From Serratia ureilytica (GTDB lineage Bacteria; Pseudomonadota; Gammaproteobacteria; Enterobacterales; Enterobacteriaceae): a stretch of DNA of 64,000 bases. The notes under the pieces are model-generated. The model saw nothing but the letters and a program-made list of their open reading frames with translations. It searched no databases and was not told where the DNA came from. The stretch covers positions 213,751 to 277,750 of the forward strand of contig NZ_JABXOF010000008.1 of assembly GCF_013375155.1 (NCBI RefSeq), read 5' to 3'. The position numbers and the translations under genes are program-made. Of the stretch, positions 42,797-51,875 are shown one piece after another; positions within the stretch are counted from its first letter, which is position 1, and the number at the start of each line of letters is the position of its first letter.

Positions 42797-43968
42797 TGAC
42801 GCTAGCGCTTTATAAAAGACCCCTTATTATCCTGACGCTGTTTTTGGCCAGCGCGCTGGGCGTCTATTTCCTCGCCCCTGAACAACGCTATGCGCAGTGG
42901 CAATGGACCCAGAGCGACGAGGCGTTGCCGACAATAGCCCGTTACGATCTCATCCACAGCTACCCGGCGCAGAACGGCGCTCTGCTGCTCATCAGCAAAA
43001 GAAGTGAGACCAGCGCCTACAACAGCTTCTACGGCTGGGCGGCCAACTATCTCAGCCAGGTGTTATTCACCGGCCCGAAGGGGTTGCAGATGCTGGGGCA
43101 ACTCGACGAATCAATCTACGATGCGGTTTGCGTCGAGCAGGAGTGCGTGCTTTTTCTGTCCAAAGGGCGCCGGCTGGTCGATGTGCAACGGGGCACCATC
43201 GGGGCGCTGATCCCCTGGCCAGAGGGCGACGACAATCTGCCTTCCTTTATCGGCGGCAAACTGGCGGCGCTGTCGGGAAAGCGCGCGCTGTATTTCATCA
43301 GCACCGAAGGCGTATTCTACAGCCCGGACTTTGGCGCCCATTGGCGGCAGACGCTGGATCTGCCGGCGCTGTTGGATGAGCGACAGCTGCTGGGCTTTGA
43401 GCGCGGCGAGGAGGAGTCACCGACGGCTTACGCCTCCGGTAAGCGCAAATCCATGCCCGAGATCTTTACCGCCGTTGATGGCGATCTCGTGCTGTTTTGG
43501 ATGAACCCGGTGCTCGGTTCCGGCGCCTTGCACATTGCCGTTAACGGCAAAACCGGCGAGGTGGTCGAACTGCATTGGCTAACGGTGCGCGTCAAGGAAA
43601 GCGCGCAGGCCCCGGATGGCGGCATCTACCTGATCGCCCAAACGCTGGACAGAGGGCTGTATCAGCTTCTGCGTTATCAATCCGACGGGCAGTTGGCGGT
43701 GCTGTTGGAAAACGGCGATAAATCGCTGTATCAGCTGTGGGCGGGCAACGACAAGCTGGTCGCCCAAACGGATAACGGCGATGCGCGCCTTTCGCTGATT
43801 TTCGATCTGCGCTCATCCGACGTGCGCTACCGACAGCCGTTGGAGTACCGCTACAACGGGCGCGACGACGCACGCCAAACCGTGATCGAACCGGAAAGCC
43901 ACTATGGCGATGACGGGAAGACCCCGCCACTGCCCTACTTCGTTCGCTATCGTTCCACTACGCCATGA
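42793..43968 (+). CDS. Unrecognised secreted or membrane-anchored beta-propeller-like protein
   Basis: 391 residues with an N-terminal membrane anchor (LIILTLFLASALGVYFLAP). The rest is beta-strand rich, and EGVFYSPDFGAHWRQT is an Asp-box/BNR-type motif (S-x-D-x-G-x-x-W), suggesting a propeller, probably in the periplasm. The start ATGA overlaps the previous stop, so expression is coupled. No family name can be given. Confidence 0.62.
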   Translation: MMTLALYKRPLIILTLFLASALGVYFLAPEQRYAQWQWTQSDEALPTIARYDLIHSYPAQNGALLLISKRSETSAYNSFYGWAANYLSQVLFTGPKGLQMLGQLDESIYDAVCVEQECVLFLSKGRRLVDVQRGTIGALIPWPEGDDNLPSFIGGKLAALSGKRALYFISTEGVFYSPDFGAHWRQTLDLPALLDERQLLGFERGEEESPTAYASGKRKSMPEIFTAVDGDLVLFWMNPVLGSGALHIAVNGKTGEVVELHWLTVRVKESAQAPDGGIYLIAQTLDRGLYQLLRYQSDGQLAVLLENGDKSLYQLWAGNDKLVAQTDNGDARLSLIFDLRSSDVRYRQPLEYRYNGRDDARQTVIEPESHYGDDGKTPPLPYFVRYRSTTP

Positions 43969-43984
43969 ACAGAAGGAACTTGCC

Positions 43985-44689
43985 ATGCTGTTAGGCTATG
44001 GCGCCGGCGCCGCAGGATTGCTGGCGCTGTTGTTGGCCCTGCTGCTCGCCGGCATCCTGATCGCCTGGTGGGGCCGGCGCTACATCGCCGCCCGCTGCGG
44101 CCGACCGCGACCGCCGCTCTCCTGGGGCGGCTATCTGCTGGCCTCGGCGCTGGCGGTCTACCCGGTGGCGTGCGCGCTGATGCTGATCGACATTGCCATC
44201 CAGGACATCAAGAGCCAGCGGGCGGAAGATCGTTGGAATCAACGCAGCTACCTGACGCTCGACGAGGCAAAGCCGTTCGGTGAAACGACGCTGCCGAAAG
44301 GCAGTTGGGTAAACCGCCAGGATCCACGCCTGCCCGGCACCGAAGACAGCCCTATCACGATGAACGGCGTGACCGCCGTGCGTTTTCCTCAGCCACAGAG
44401 CGTAGCCGGCGTGCCGATCATCGCCTTCGAGGTTTTACCGCCGGTGATGGAGCTGGCGAGCGCGCACACCTTTACCCGCCCGAGCGGCCAAAGGGTGCAC
44501 TGCGAAGCCGGTTGGCTGGTCACCTTCTTGTTGCCGCCGGATCGGCCGGCCCCGCAGTGGGAGGAGTGGCAGGCCGGGCTGCCTGCGGCGGCGTTTCGGC
44601 CCAGCGACTGGATCTTTAGGGAGTGCTTCTCCGGCAGCCCGATCGCGGTGCTGACCTTGCACGACGGCGAAGTCAGGGTGCTGCCCTAA
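43985..44689 (+). CDS. Unrecognised membrane protein with periplasmic domain, third gene of the cluster
   Basis: 234 residues. Two membrane helices at about 5-26 and 47-67 (GLLALLLALLLAGILIAWWG, LLASALAVYPVACALMLIDIAI), then a soluble domain (KPFGETTLPKGSWVNRQDPRL, GWLVTFLLPPDRPAPQWEEW) with one Cys pair. AGAAGGAACTTGCC gives a ribosome binding site. It is 16 bases after the previous gene, so it belongs to the same operon. No family recognised. Confidence 0.6.
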   Translation: MLLGYGAGAAGLLALLLALLLAGILIAWWGRRYIAARCGRPRPPLSWGGYLLASALAVYPVACALMLIDIAIQDIKSQRAEDRWNQRSYLTLDEAKPFGETTLPKGSWVNRQDPRLPGTEDSPITMNGVTAVRFPQPQSVAGVPIIAFEVLPPVMELASAHTFTRPSGQRVHCEAGWLVTFLLPPDRPAPQWEEWQAGLPAAAFRPSDWIFRECFSGSPIAVLTLHDGEVRVLP

Positions 44690-44692
44690 GCC

Positions 44693-45790
44693 TTACGCCG
44701 TGGCGTTGGGCAAACGCACGGTCACGCGGTTGTTGGCCGTTGGCAACTGCAGCGGCGTTTCCTGCCAACTTACCGCGATAACCAATACCGGCGGGGCCGG
44801 CACGCGCGGCTCACGCCCGCCTGGCCCCACGCTGTAGGCATCCCATTCAATCACAAACACCCCGCCGTCTTGCGGCTCGACCCGCTCGACGAAAAAGGTG
44901 GTGTCCGAACCGCGCCCGCCCGCCGGTTTATGCGCATAAGAGAGCAGGCTGAACCACTCGCCGGCGAAGTAGAGATGGTATAGGCCATCGACGATATGCT
45001 CGCCGCGGAACTGGCAGCCGCCGACGCTCAAACCGTCACCCGACGGGGATTCCGCCACGCGTTCGAGATCGCGCACGAAGCGATCGGTCGGCCTGTTATC
45101 CAACAACAGTTCATAAGGCGGCGTGTGCAGCAGCGCGGCAGGATCGTCCGCCTGGCGCAGATCCGCCGGCAACATCGCGCGCGCCGCCAGCACGCGGCCG
45201 CTGGGCAACGTGATCTCCAGCCGATCCGCCGGATCCGCTACCCACTGCGGCACCCACAGACCGCGCACAAGGTGCAACGGCGTGGCTTCCACCTGCCGAC
45301 ACGTCGCCCGCAGCCGCACCAACGCCTCAACGGAACCGGCGGCCAAGGCTCCCAGCTCGCGATCGGTCAACGCAGGCAGCGCATACATCGCCCGGGCGGC
45401 GGGCTCGTATACCGTCAGCTCCTCTCCCTCGCGGCTGCGGGTCGGTATCAGGCGCAGCTTGCCATCGTCCACGTCCTGCGGCGCGGCACAGGCGCCATGC
45501 ACAATCGCCCCGTCGCGCAGCAGCAGCGTCCAAAAGCTGGGGCCGCCCATGCCCAGTTCCCCCACGCCGCCAATCTGCCGGTCGCTGTCGCCGGCGTGCG
45601 CCATCTCAATCGGCTGCGAAAGCCAGTCGGTCTTACGCCACTCTGTCGCCTCTTCGGGTTCTTGCCCGCTTTTAGCGGCGCGCTTCGCCCATTGCAGCAC
45701 GGCAAACAGCGCGATGCACAGCACACCCCAAACCGAGTGATCCTGCCAAATCAATAACCAACCGACGATCAAAAGCGCCCAGGCGGCCAT
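44693..45790 (-). CDS. Unrecognised membrane-anchored protein facing the three-gene operon
   Basis: 365 residues. An N-terminal hydrophobic hairpin (WALLIVGWLLIWQ, WGVLCIALFAVLQW) is followed by a long soluble part with strand-rich segments (LRLIPTRSREGEELTVYEP, LEITLPSGRVLAARAMLPADL, CQFRGEHIVDGLYHLYFAGEWFSLLSY, GVFVIEWDAYSVG). Its stop is 4 bases from the stop of the third gene of the operon. The convergent arrangement of four unknown envelope proteins suggests one functional unit. Confidence 0.62.
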   Translation of the reverse strand: MAAWALLIVGWLLIWQDHSVWGVLCIALFAVLQWAKRAAKSGQEPEEATEWRKTDWLSQPIEMAHAGDSDRQIGGVGELGMGGPSFWTLLLRDGAIVHGACAAPQDVDDGKLRLIPTRSREGEELTVYEPAARAMYALPALTDRELGALAAGSVEALVRLRATCRQVEATPLHLVRGLWVPQWVADPADRLEITLPSGRVLAARAMLPADLRQADDPAALLHTPPYELLLDNRPTDRFVRDLERVAESPSGDGLSVGGCQFRGEHIVDGLYHLYFAGEWFSLLSYAHKPAGGRGSDTTFFVERVEPQDGGVFVIEWDAYSVGPGGREPRVPAPPVLVIAVSWQETPLQLPTANNRVTVRLPNATA

Positions 45791-46292
45791 GGCGATATCC
45801 TTTTCGAAGAGAAAACCGCCTGATTCTAGCTCAGGCGGTTAGTGGGGTTGAAGCCTATGCCATGAATAATTAGCCGTTAAATAGAAAGGTAATAATTTCA
45901 GCGTTATTTCTGTGACTATGAAGATCACATAAATAATGCTTCACTGCGTGATTCCAACATAAAAACATAACCCTCTGTATCTCAATAAATATTTATTACT
46001 CGATTAAGAAACAGAAAGCGTAACGAGGAAAAAAATCGCAATGATTTGTACATATTCTAAACATTGACTATGTTTAGACATACTATTTATATGCAGGAAA
46101 AAATACCGAATAAAAAATCAGACAGGCGCTTAAAAAATTAACACCACCTTGCTTACCGCGAGGAAGAAAAACTCTTTTCCAGCAATATTCCGAGGATATT
46201 TTATCTCCACGGAACGGGTCACTTTGCGTTTTATCAGGCCAATAGGCTACACACCGCAATTAATATCATTATTAGCATTCCGGAGACCGACA
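45791..46292. other. AT-rich intergenic region with a 21-bp palindrome
   Basis: About 500 bases much richer in A and T than the rest of the window, between the unknown cluster and a periplasmic protein gene. CTAAACAT-TGACT-ATGTTTAG at 46057-46077 is a perfect inverted repeat that overlaps a possible TTGACT -35 element. No gene is apparent. The composition suggests acquired or silenced DNA. Confidence 0.5.
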
Positions 46293-46826
46293 ATGAAAAT
46301 CGTTACGGGCATTATCCTTACCTCTGTAGCCGCCTTCAGCGGCGCGGCTTACGCGGCCGATGCACAACCTACCACCGGCAACGCGGAAGTGATGCTGGAA
46401 CACGTGCACGCCGTGATGGAAAACGGCAGCCCGGCGCCGCAGCACGACGCCGCCTGCCAAAAAGAACTTTCCATGCCGGAATCGAAATATATCGGCATGA
46501 AGGTCAAAACCGATTACACCATCAACAGCAGCACCATGATGATGTCGGCCAAGTCGATATTCCCATCGCCGGATTCCATGAAACCCATGGAGCTGACGGT
46601 CGATCTCTCTGCGCTGGGCCTGGCGGATATCTATGCTTTCGGCGCCTTTAAACCGGCTGCACTACCGCAGGCCTATATTTACTTCACCATCGACAAGGAT
46701 TTTAAAAATCCGGTCAGCACCTTTATGATCATTAACCAAGGCAAGCAATATAACTGCGTGATCTCCAGCTCGAATAAAATGATGAGCAAAGAGATGCGCG
46801 GCAAGATGATGATGAAGAAACAGTAG
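46293..46826 (+). CDS. Periplasmic hypothetical protein, Met-rich
   Basis: 177 residues with a signal peptide (MKIVTGIILTSVAAFSGAAYA). The mature part has a Cys pair (HDAACQKEL, YNCVISSS), strands such as PMELTVDLSALGLADIYAFGAFKPA, and a methionine/lysine-rich tail (NKMMSKEMRGKMMMKKQ). CGGAG precedes the ATG. I do not recognise the family. It lies in AT-rich surroundings. Confidence 0.62.
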   Translation: MKIVTGIILTSVAAFSGAAYAADAQPTTGNAEVMLEHVHAVMENGSPAPQHDAACQKELSMPESKYIGMKVKTDYTINSSTMMMSAKSIFPSPDSMKPMELTVDLSALGLADIYAFGAFKPAALPQAYIYFTIDKDFKNPVSTFMIINQGKQYNCVISSSNKMMSKEMRGKMMMKKQ

Positions 46827-46837
46827 CGGAATGAAAA

Positions 46838-46866
46838 ACGGCGCTTCCCGCAACAGGAAGCGCCGT
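46838..46866 (-). terminator. Terminator between the Met-rich protein and TM2 genes
   Basis: An 11-bp perfect stem (ACGGCGCTTCC / GGAAGCGCCGT) with a 7-base loop between two converging genes. On the minus strand it is followed by TTTTTCAT, so it terminates the TM2 gene. Confidence 0.8.
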
Positions 46867-46876
46867 CAGAAAAGCC

Positions 46877-47095
46877 TTAAATCAGACCAGGATTGTATTT
46901 CTGGTTGAACTTCTCTTCCGATTGAAACAGATAAATAATGCCTTCGATAAAGCCGACAATCGATGGGATCCCCGTCCAGCAGAACAGCAGGTAGAACAGC
47001 CCCCACCACTTCATCCCCAGGTAAAACTTGTGAATGCCCAGTCCGCCCAGGAAGATGGCCAACAGGGCCGCCGCGAGCTTGTCTTTTCTGCTCAT
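46877..47095 (-). CDS. TM2 domain protein
   Basis: 72 residues, a single TM2 domain: KDKLAAALLAIFLGGLGIHKFYLGMKWWGLFYLLFCWTGIPSIVGFIEGIIYLFQS. The two helices and the conserved G-x-H-x-F-Y-L-G and W-x-G-I-P motifs are intact. TM2 proteins are small inner-membrane proteins of unknown function, often next to signalling genes. Confidence 0.88.
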   Translation of the reverse strand: MSRKDKLAAALLAIFLGGLGIHKFYLGMKWWGLFYLLFCWTGIPSIVGFIEGIIYLFQSEEKFNQKYNPGLI

Positions 47096-47499
47096 AGTTC
47101 ACTTCTCCTAACTTCTCACCGAACCACCGGCATGTCCAAAAACGGATGCCGCTCCGCAGAGCGCCGCATCGCAATGCTTGAGGAGGAAAACATTCATCCA
47201 TCAAGGCTCAACAGGGGTAATTATAACAGCGATTAATTAAACGGTTGTTTAACCGGCGAAAGGGTAAGCTGCGGGAAGCAGGGGAAGCGAGGCTACAGAT
47301 ACTCGGTTTCGGCTCAAAAAAACACGCACGCAGCCAGGATCTCGTCGGCATAGCGGTCATTGTAAGAGATAAGGTTAAAACAGATTTTCATTGCCTGATA
47401 TCGGCATATCGTTCTAATTTTTAGTTTCCCTGGTGAATGCCTGCAGACGATTAATAGCAGCTCACTTGCAGGTGTTCAAAAAATGATTATATCACGACG
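47096..47499. other. Intergenic region between the TM2 and esterase genes
   Basis: About 400 bases with no convincing gene. Near 47237-47252 is a small inverted repeat TTAAAC-N4-GTTTAA. Otherwise nothing is seen. Composition is more AT-rich than the housekeeping genes. Confidence 0.45.
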
Positions 47500-48279
47500 C
47501 TAAAGCCCATCACGTTGAGTATTATGCGCCGCAATCGCATTCGCCATCAGTGCATAATCCTTGATGACCCCTTGGTGACGACGCCCTGAGCAGAAAATAA
47601 AATCACAGCGTTGCTCATCTTCGATCAGTTTTTTTGCCAGATGCCTGACTCGCAATTTGGGTGTTGCATTAATTCTGGTCACCCGCCCTCTTTCAGTTTC
47701 ATTACTTTGCGGATGAACCTTTTCCTCATACTCGCCAATCATCAGGGTTATTTTATTAACGCTTTCAGCGATTGTTAACTTGCCATCAGGAAGCAACGCC
47801 CCATTCCCCCACCAGATCGATGGACTGGCCGCCAGATAATTTTGAAACGCGTCAGGATGGTTCAACAGCGTATAAAGTACAAAATGCCCGCCATGTGAAT
47901 GACCTGCCAGCGTTTGTTTGTCTGTATTGATTGAGTAGCGTGACTCAACCCAGGGCTTAACGCATGCGGTGATAAACTGATAAAATGCCGGCGCTCCGCC
48001 ACCGTCAATAAACTCTTTATCATCAGAGGGAACCGTATAGTCGCGGGTTCTTGCTTTTAGTATATCCACCCCATCCTGATAGCCGATGCCCACATAAAGA
48101 ATATTGTCGTTGTTTCTACTCTGATGGCGTTCGGTCAGCTTGGAGAATTGAGTATTGGCATCGAGAAAGTAAAGCGCTTTTAAATCGCCATGCGCTTGCT
48201 TGTCATGAGCAATAAAAACCCTATAACGTTGACCATTAAAGTTAAAGTCCTTCGTTCTTGAAATCAAACATCCACACAT
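47500..48279 (-). CDS. Alpha/beta-hydrolase esterase (IroE/Fes-like fold)
   Basis: 259 residues with the nucleophile motif GHSHGG (TLAGHSHGGHFVLYTLLNHPDAFQNYLAASPSIWWG), a late Asp and a His (GRRHQGVIKDYALM). It resembles esterase families that hydrolyse siderophore or carbohydrate esters. It reads AT-richer than the neighbouring genes and has no convincing partner genes, so recent acquisition is possible. No signal peptide is evident. Confidence 0.72.
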   Translation of the reverse strand: MCGCLISRTKDFNFNGQRYRVFIAHDKQAHGDLKALYFLDANTQFSKLTERHQSRNNDNILYVGIGYQDGVDILKARTRDYTVPSDDKEFIDGGGAPAFYQFITACVKPWVESRYSINTDKQTLAGHSHGGHFVLYTLLNHPDAFQNYLAASPSIWWGNGALLPDGKLTIAESVNKITLMIGEYEEKVHPQSNETERGRVTRINATPKLRVRHLAKKLIEDEQRCDFIFCSGRRHQGVIKDYALMANAIAAHNTQRDGL

Positions 48280-48541
48280 AACAACCTCACTTTATAAATA
48301 AGCCAGTGATTTAACATTGGCGATAATGTCTTTTCCCAGATAAAAAAAGACGGTGAGGTTCAACCGTAGCAACGTATTATTCTGCTTACGACGCTTGCTG
48401 GTTGTGTGAATGATTAAACAAACACGTTTGTATTATACCTTGCAGCATATTGCCACATAGCGATAAGCAGAAATATCAACCGCAAGCGTTGCAGACGCCA
48501 GTGCTGCGTATTTTTACTAAGGAAGGCAGTGAAACTTGAAA
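48280..48541. other. Intergenic region between the esterase gene and thrW
   Basis: About 260 AT-rich bases with a 14-bp palindrome ACAAACACGTTTGT (near 48419-48432). No gene is visible, and I found no second copy of the thrW 3' end that would mark an attachment site in this window. Confidence 0.4.
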
Positions 48542-48617
48542 TGGTGCCGATAATAGGAGTCGAACCTACGACCTTCGCATTACGAATGCGCTGCTCTACC
48601 AACTGAGCTATATCGGC
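48542..48617 (-). tRNA. thrW: tRNA-Thr (CGU anticodon)
   Basis: A 76-base tRNA with an encoded CCA. Acceptor stem GCCGATA / TATCGGC, D loop AGCTCAGTTGGTAGAGC, anticodon arm with loop TTCGTAA (anticodon CGT), and T arm GGTTCGA. It is the enterobacterial thrW, located downstream of proA as in E. coli. A promoter with TTGACT and TACCTT elements, 17 bases apart, lies just upstream. Confidence 0.97.
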
Positions 48618-48658
48618 ATCGAGCCGGGCCTGCGGGGCAAGCCGGAAGTGCGTTGAAC

Positions 48659-48687
48659 AAGGTAGACCTGCGCGCGAAATGAGTCAA
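48659..48687 (-). promoter_or_regulatory. Promoter of thrW
   Basis: On the minus strand TTGACT, 17 bases, TACCTT, followed by GC-rich bases, typical of a stable-RNA promoter subject to stringent control. It ends about 40 bases before the tRNA. So thrW does not depend on readthrough from proA. Confidence 0.75.
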
Positions 48688-48758
48688 TAGCCGCCGGGGC
48701 GTTTGGTTGTTTTGCAAGCAACCAGACTGTCGTGCAGTCCCCCTTTTCCAAAAACAAT

Positions 48759-48782
48759 CAGGGCGCAGCATGCTGCGCCCTG
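48759..48782 (-). terminator. Terminator of the proBA operon
   Basis: CAGGGCGCAGCATGCTGCGCCCTG, a self-complementary stem with a CATG loop, followed on the minus strand by ATTGTTTTT. It lies between proA and thrW. Confidence 0.88.
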
Positions 48783-48807
48783 ACCTCTTTATGACCGCAA
48801 TGCGGCC

Positions 48808-50067
48808 TTAGCTGCGCACCAGATCGTCGCCGTAGCCAATCCACTTGTAGGTGGTCAGCGCGTCCAGGCCCATCGGGCCCCGGGCATGCAGTTTCTGGGT
48901 GCTCACCGCCACTTCCGCGCCCAGACCGAACTGGCCGCCGTCGGTGAAGCGGGTGCTGGCGTTGACGTACACCGCCGAGGAGTCCACCGCGCGCACGAAG
49001 TGCTCTGCGCTGCTGAGCGAACGGGTGAGGATCGCGTCGGAGTGGTTGGTGCCGTGGGTGCGGATGTGGTCGATGGCCTGATCGATATCGTCCACCAGCA
49101 ACACGTTCAGATCCAGAGACAACCATTCGTCGTCGTAATCCTCCGCGTTCACCGGCACCACCGTCGCCGGGCCGCCCTGCAGCAGCGGCAGCGCGTTTTC
49201 CGCCGCGTGCAGCGTCACGCCCGCCGCCGCCATTTTGGCGCTCAGCGCCGGCAGGAACTCGGTGGCAATGCTGCGGTTCACCAGCAGCGTCTCCAACGAG
49301 TTACAGGCGCTCGGGCGCTGGATCTTGGCGTTTTCAATCACCGTCAGCGCCTTGTCGAAATCAACGTCGGCATCCACATAGGTATGGCACACGCCGATGC
49401 CGCCGGTGATCACCGGGATGGTCGATTGCTCGCGGCACAGCTTGTGCAGGCCGGCGCCGCCGCGCGGGATCAGCATGTCGACATAGCGATCCAGGCGCAG
49501 CAGTTCGTTCACCAGCGCACGATCCGGGCTGTCGATCGCCTGCACCGCCGCCGCCGGCAGGCCGCACTGTTCCAGCGCCTGCTGGATCACTTTCACCGTC
49601 GCCTGGTTGGTGTTGTGCGTCTCTTTACCGCCGCGCAGGATCACCGCGTTGCCGGTTTTCAGGCACAGGCTGGCGACGTCGATGGTGACGTTCGGCCGCG
49701 CCTCGTAAATCACGCCGATCACGCCGAGCGGCACCCGCCGGCGCTCCAGCTTCAGCCCGCTGTCCAGCAGGTTGCCGTCCAGCACGTGGCCGACCGGATC
49801 GTTCAGGCGGCACACCTGGCGCACGTCGTTGGCGATCGCCGCCAGCCGCGCCGGGGTCAGCAACAGGCGATCGAGCAGCGCTTCGCTCATGCCGGTGGCG
49901 CGCGCCTGCACCATGTCTTGTTCGTTCGCCAGCAGGATCGCTTCACTGTTGGCTTCCAACCTGTCGGCCATCACCGACAGCACCTGATTCTTCTTCGCCG
50001 TGCTCAGCACCGCCAGCTGCCAGGAGGCCTGCTTGGCGGCCTTCCCCATCTGCTCCAGCATGCTCAC
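48808..50067 (-). CDS. proA: Glutamate-5-semialdehyde dehydrogenase ProA
   Basis: Second enzyme of proline synthesis, reducing glutamyl-5-phosphate. 419 residues, near the 417 of E. coli. Family segments: [79 protein letters not shown] (the likely Cys nucleophile) and [28 protein letters not shown]. It follows proB by 3 bases as an operon and ends in a strong terminator. Confidence 0.98.
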   Translation of the reverse strand: MSMLEQMGKAAKQASWQLAVLSTAKKNQVLSVMADRLEANSEAILLANEQDMVQARATGMSEALLDRLLLTPARLAAIANDVRQVCRLNDPVGHVLDGNLLDSGLKLERRRVPLGVIGVIYEARPNVTIDVASLCLKTGNAVILRGGKETHNTNQATVKVIQQALEQCGLPAAAVQAIDSPDRALVNELLRLDRYVDMLIPRGGAGLHKLCREQSTIPVITGGIGVCHTYVDADVDFDKALTVIENAKIQRPSACNSLETLLVNRSIATEFLPALSAKMAAAGVTLHAAENALPLLQGGPATVVPVNAEDYDDEWLSLDLNVLLVDDIDQAIDHIRTHGTNHSDAILTRSLSSAEHFVRAVDSSAVYVNASTRFTDGGQFGLGAEVAVSTQKLHARGPMGLDALTTYKWIGYGDDLVRS

Positions 50068-50070
50068 TCC

Positions 50071-51174
50071 TTAACTGACAATCATATCGTCGCGGTGCAC
50101 TGCCACCGGACCGTATTCATAACCGAGGATTTCGCTGATTTCCTGCGAGTGGTGCCCGGCGATCATACGCATCGCGTCGCTGTTGTAGCGGCTGACGCCG
50201 TGCGCCAGATCGCGCCCCGCCTGGTTGCGGATGCGGATCACTTCGCCGCGCGAGAAGTCGCCCTTCACTTCGCGGATGCCTTTCGGCAGCAGCGAGCTGC
50301 CGCGCGCCATCATCGCTTCTACCGCACCGTCGTCGACGGTGATTTCACCGGCCGGCGGCGCGCCGAAGATCCAGCGCTTGCGGTTTTCCAGCGGGGTTTC
50401 CAGCGCGTGGAAACGGGTGCCCACCGGTTTGCCTTCGATCACGTCCGCCACCACGCCCGGCTTGCTGCCCGCGGCGATCACTACGTCGATGCCGGCGCGG
50501 CAGGCCACGTCGGCCGCCTGCAGCTTGGTGCCCATGCCGCCGGTGCCCAGACCGGAGACGCTGTCGCCGGCGATGGCGCGCAGCGCGTCGTCAATGCCGT
50601 GCACTTCACGGATCAGTTCGGCCTGCGGGTTGTTGCGCGGATCGGCGGTGTAGAGGCCCTGCTGATCGGTCAGCAGCAGCAGTTTGTCGGCCCCGGCCAG
50701 AATGGCCGCCAGCGCCGACAGGTTATCGTTGTCGCCCACCTTGATTTCGGCGGTGGCGACGGCGTCGTTCTCATTGATTACCGGCACGATGCGGTTGTCC
50801 AGCAGCGCCGTCATGGTGTCGCGCGCGTTGAGGAAGCGCTCGCGGTCTTCCAGATCGGCGCGCGTCAGCAGCATCTGCCCGACGTGGATGCCGTAAATGG
50901 AGAACAGCTGTTCCCATAGCTGGATCAGCCGGCTCTGCCCCACCGCCGCCAGCAGCTGCTTGGAGGCGATGGTGGCGGGCAGCTCGGGGTAGCCCAGGTG
51001 TTCGCGCCCGGCGGCGATGGCGCCGGAGGTGACGATGACAATGCGGTGGCCCGCTGCGTGTTGCTGCGCGCACTGGCGCACCAATTCGACGATGTGGGCG
51101 CGGTTCAGACGCAGCGATCCGCCGGTCAACACGCTGGTGCCCAATTTCACAACCAATGTCTGGCTGCCGTTCAT
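50071..51174 (-). CDS. proB: Glutamate 5-kinase ProB
   Basis: First and feedback-controlled enzyme of proline synthesis. 367 residues exactly as in E. coli. N-terminal amino-acid-kinase domain ([58 protein letters not shown]), C-terminal PUA domain ([30 protein letters not shown]). The ATG giving MNGSQTLV is chosen. An ERIC element ends 18 bases upstream, so it forms most of the leader. Confidence 0.98.
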   Translation of the reverse strand: MNGSQTLVVKLGTSVLTGGSLRLNRAHIVELVRQCAQQHAAGHRIVIVTSGAIAAGREHLGYPELPATIASKQLLAAVGQSRLIQLWEQLFSIYGIHVGQMLLTRADLEDRERFLNARDTMTALLDNRIVPVINENDAVATAEIKVGDNDNLSALAAILAGADKLLLLTDQQGLYTADPRNNPQAELIREVHGIDDALRAIAGDSVSGLGTGGMGTKLQAADVACRAGIDVVIAAGSKPGVVADVIEGKPVGTRFHALETPLENRKRWIFGAPPAGEITVDDGAVEAMMARGSSLLPKGIREVKGDFSRGEVIRIRNQAGRDLAHGVSRYNSDAMRMIAGHHSQEISEILGYEYGPVAVHRDDMIVS

Positions 51175-51192
51175 AGTATTTCTGCCGTGTAA

Positions 51193-51319
51193 TATACCCG
51201 TCATCTTTCAAGCCGCAGCGTTGTTGGCTGCACGCACTCACCCCAGTCACTTACCTCAGTAAGCTCCTGGGGATTCCCGCGCTTGCCGCCTAGCCGCAAC
51301 TCGAAAGCTATAGGGTATG
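51193..51319. repeat. ERIC element (127 bp) in the proB leader
   Basis: An ERIC element in the opposite orientation to the copy at 36.7 kb: ends TATACCC and GGGTAT, core TCACTTACCTCAGTAAGCTC and CCTGGGGATTCCC. Length again 127 bp. Its left end is only 18 bases from the proB ATG, so either the proBA transcript starts inside it or it is transcribed and folds as part of the leader. Confidence 0.92.
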
Positions 51320-51413
51320 ATGAGAATAAGGGTGCAAAGGTCTTTGTAACAGGAGAGACGCGTTATGCCAACAGGCACAACGCGAAATCAGCACAATACG
51401 TGGTCAAACGGGG

Positions 51414-51815
51414 TCAGGCGGAGAGTTTGATCAGTTTTTCTTTGAAATCGTCGGCGGGTTCCAGCCCCAGTTCCATGGTCGCCAGCAGCTCGCCCAGGCG
51501 GCGATGGAAGTCGCGCAGGGTGTCTTCCAGCTTGGCGCTCACTTCATCATCCTTAATGTTTTGCGCCGTCCAGTCGCCTTCCTTGTCGAACAGGCCGAAT
51601 TGGTAGGAATAGGTGAAGCGCGCCTCTTCCGCCTGCAGCTCCATCCACCAGCCCCAGAACTCGCGCTTCTCCGGAGCGGGCTTTACATTGACGCAGACGG
51701 CCAAACAATCAAAGAAAAAACGGTCGTTTTCACATTGCCCTTCACGCAGGTACGGCCCCAAGCTGGCAAAACGTTTCATTAGTCGGCTTTTAGGGTGACC
51801 ACTCGGTAACGTCAT
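51414..51815 (-). CDS. crl: Sigma factor-binding protein Crl
   Basis: 133 residues, the E. coli length. Crl binds sigma S and helps it assemble with RNA polymerase. Typical features: [51 protein letters not shown] and the C-terminal helix ([30 protein letters not shown]). It lies between proB and frsA; in E. coli phoE separates proB and crl, and no phoE is present here. Confidence 0.96.
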   Translation of the reverse strand: MTLPSGHPKSRLMKRFASLGPYLREGQCENDRFFFDCLAVCVNVKPAPEKREFWGWWMELQAEEARFTYSYQFGLFDKEGDWTAQNIKDDEVSAKLEDTLRDFHRRLGELLATMELGLEPADDFKEKLIKLSA

Positions 51816-51875
51816 TCTCTAACCTCCTCAATGTAGACCACTCTTTTTAACAAACTGTTAAAATTTAGCAACTAA

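Noticed and set aside
48542..48617. Prophage or island attachment site at thrW
   Set aside because: No integrase gene and no second copy of the tRNA 3' end are visible in the window.
48886..50919. A 677-codon open frame opposite proA and proB
   Set aside because: It is the GC-driven antisense of two well-known genes, with arginine/histidine-rich content and no family pattern.
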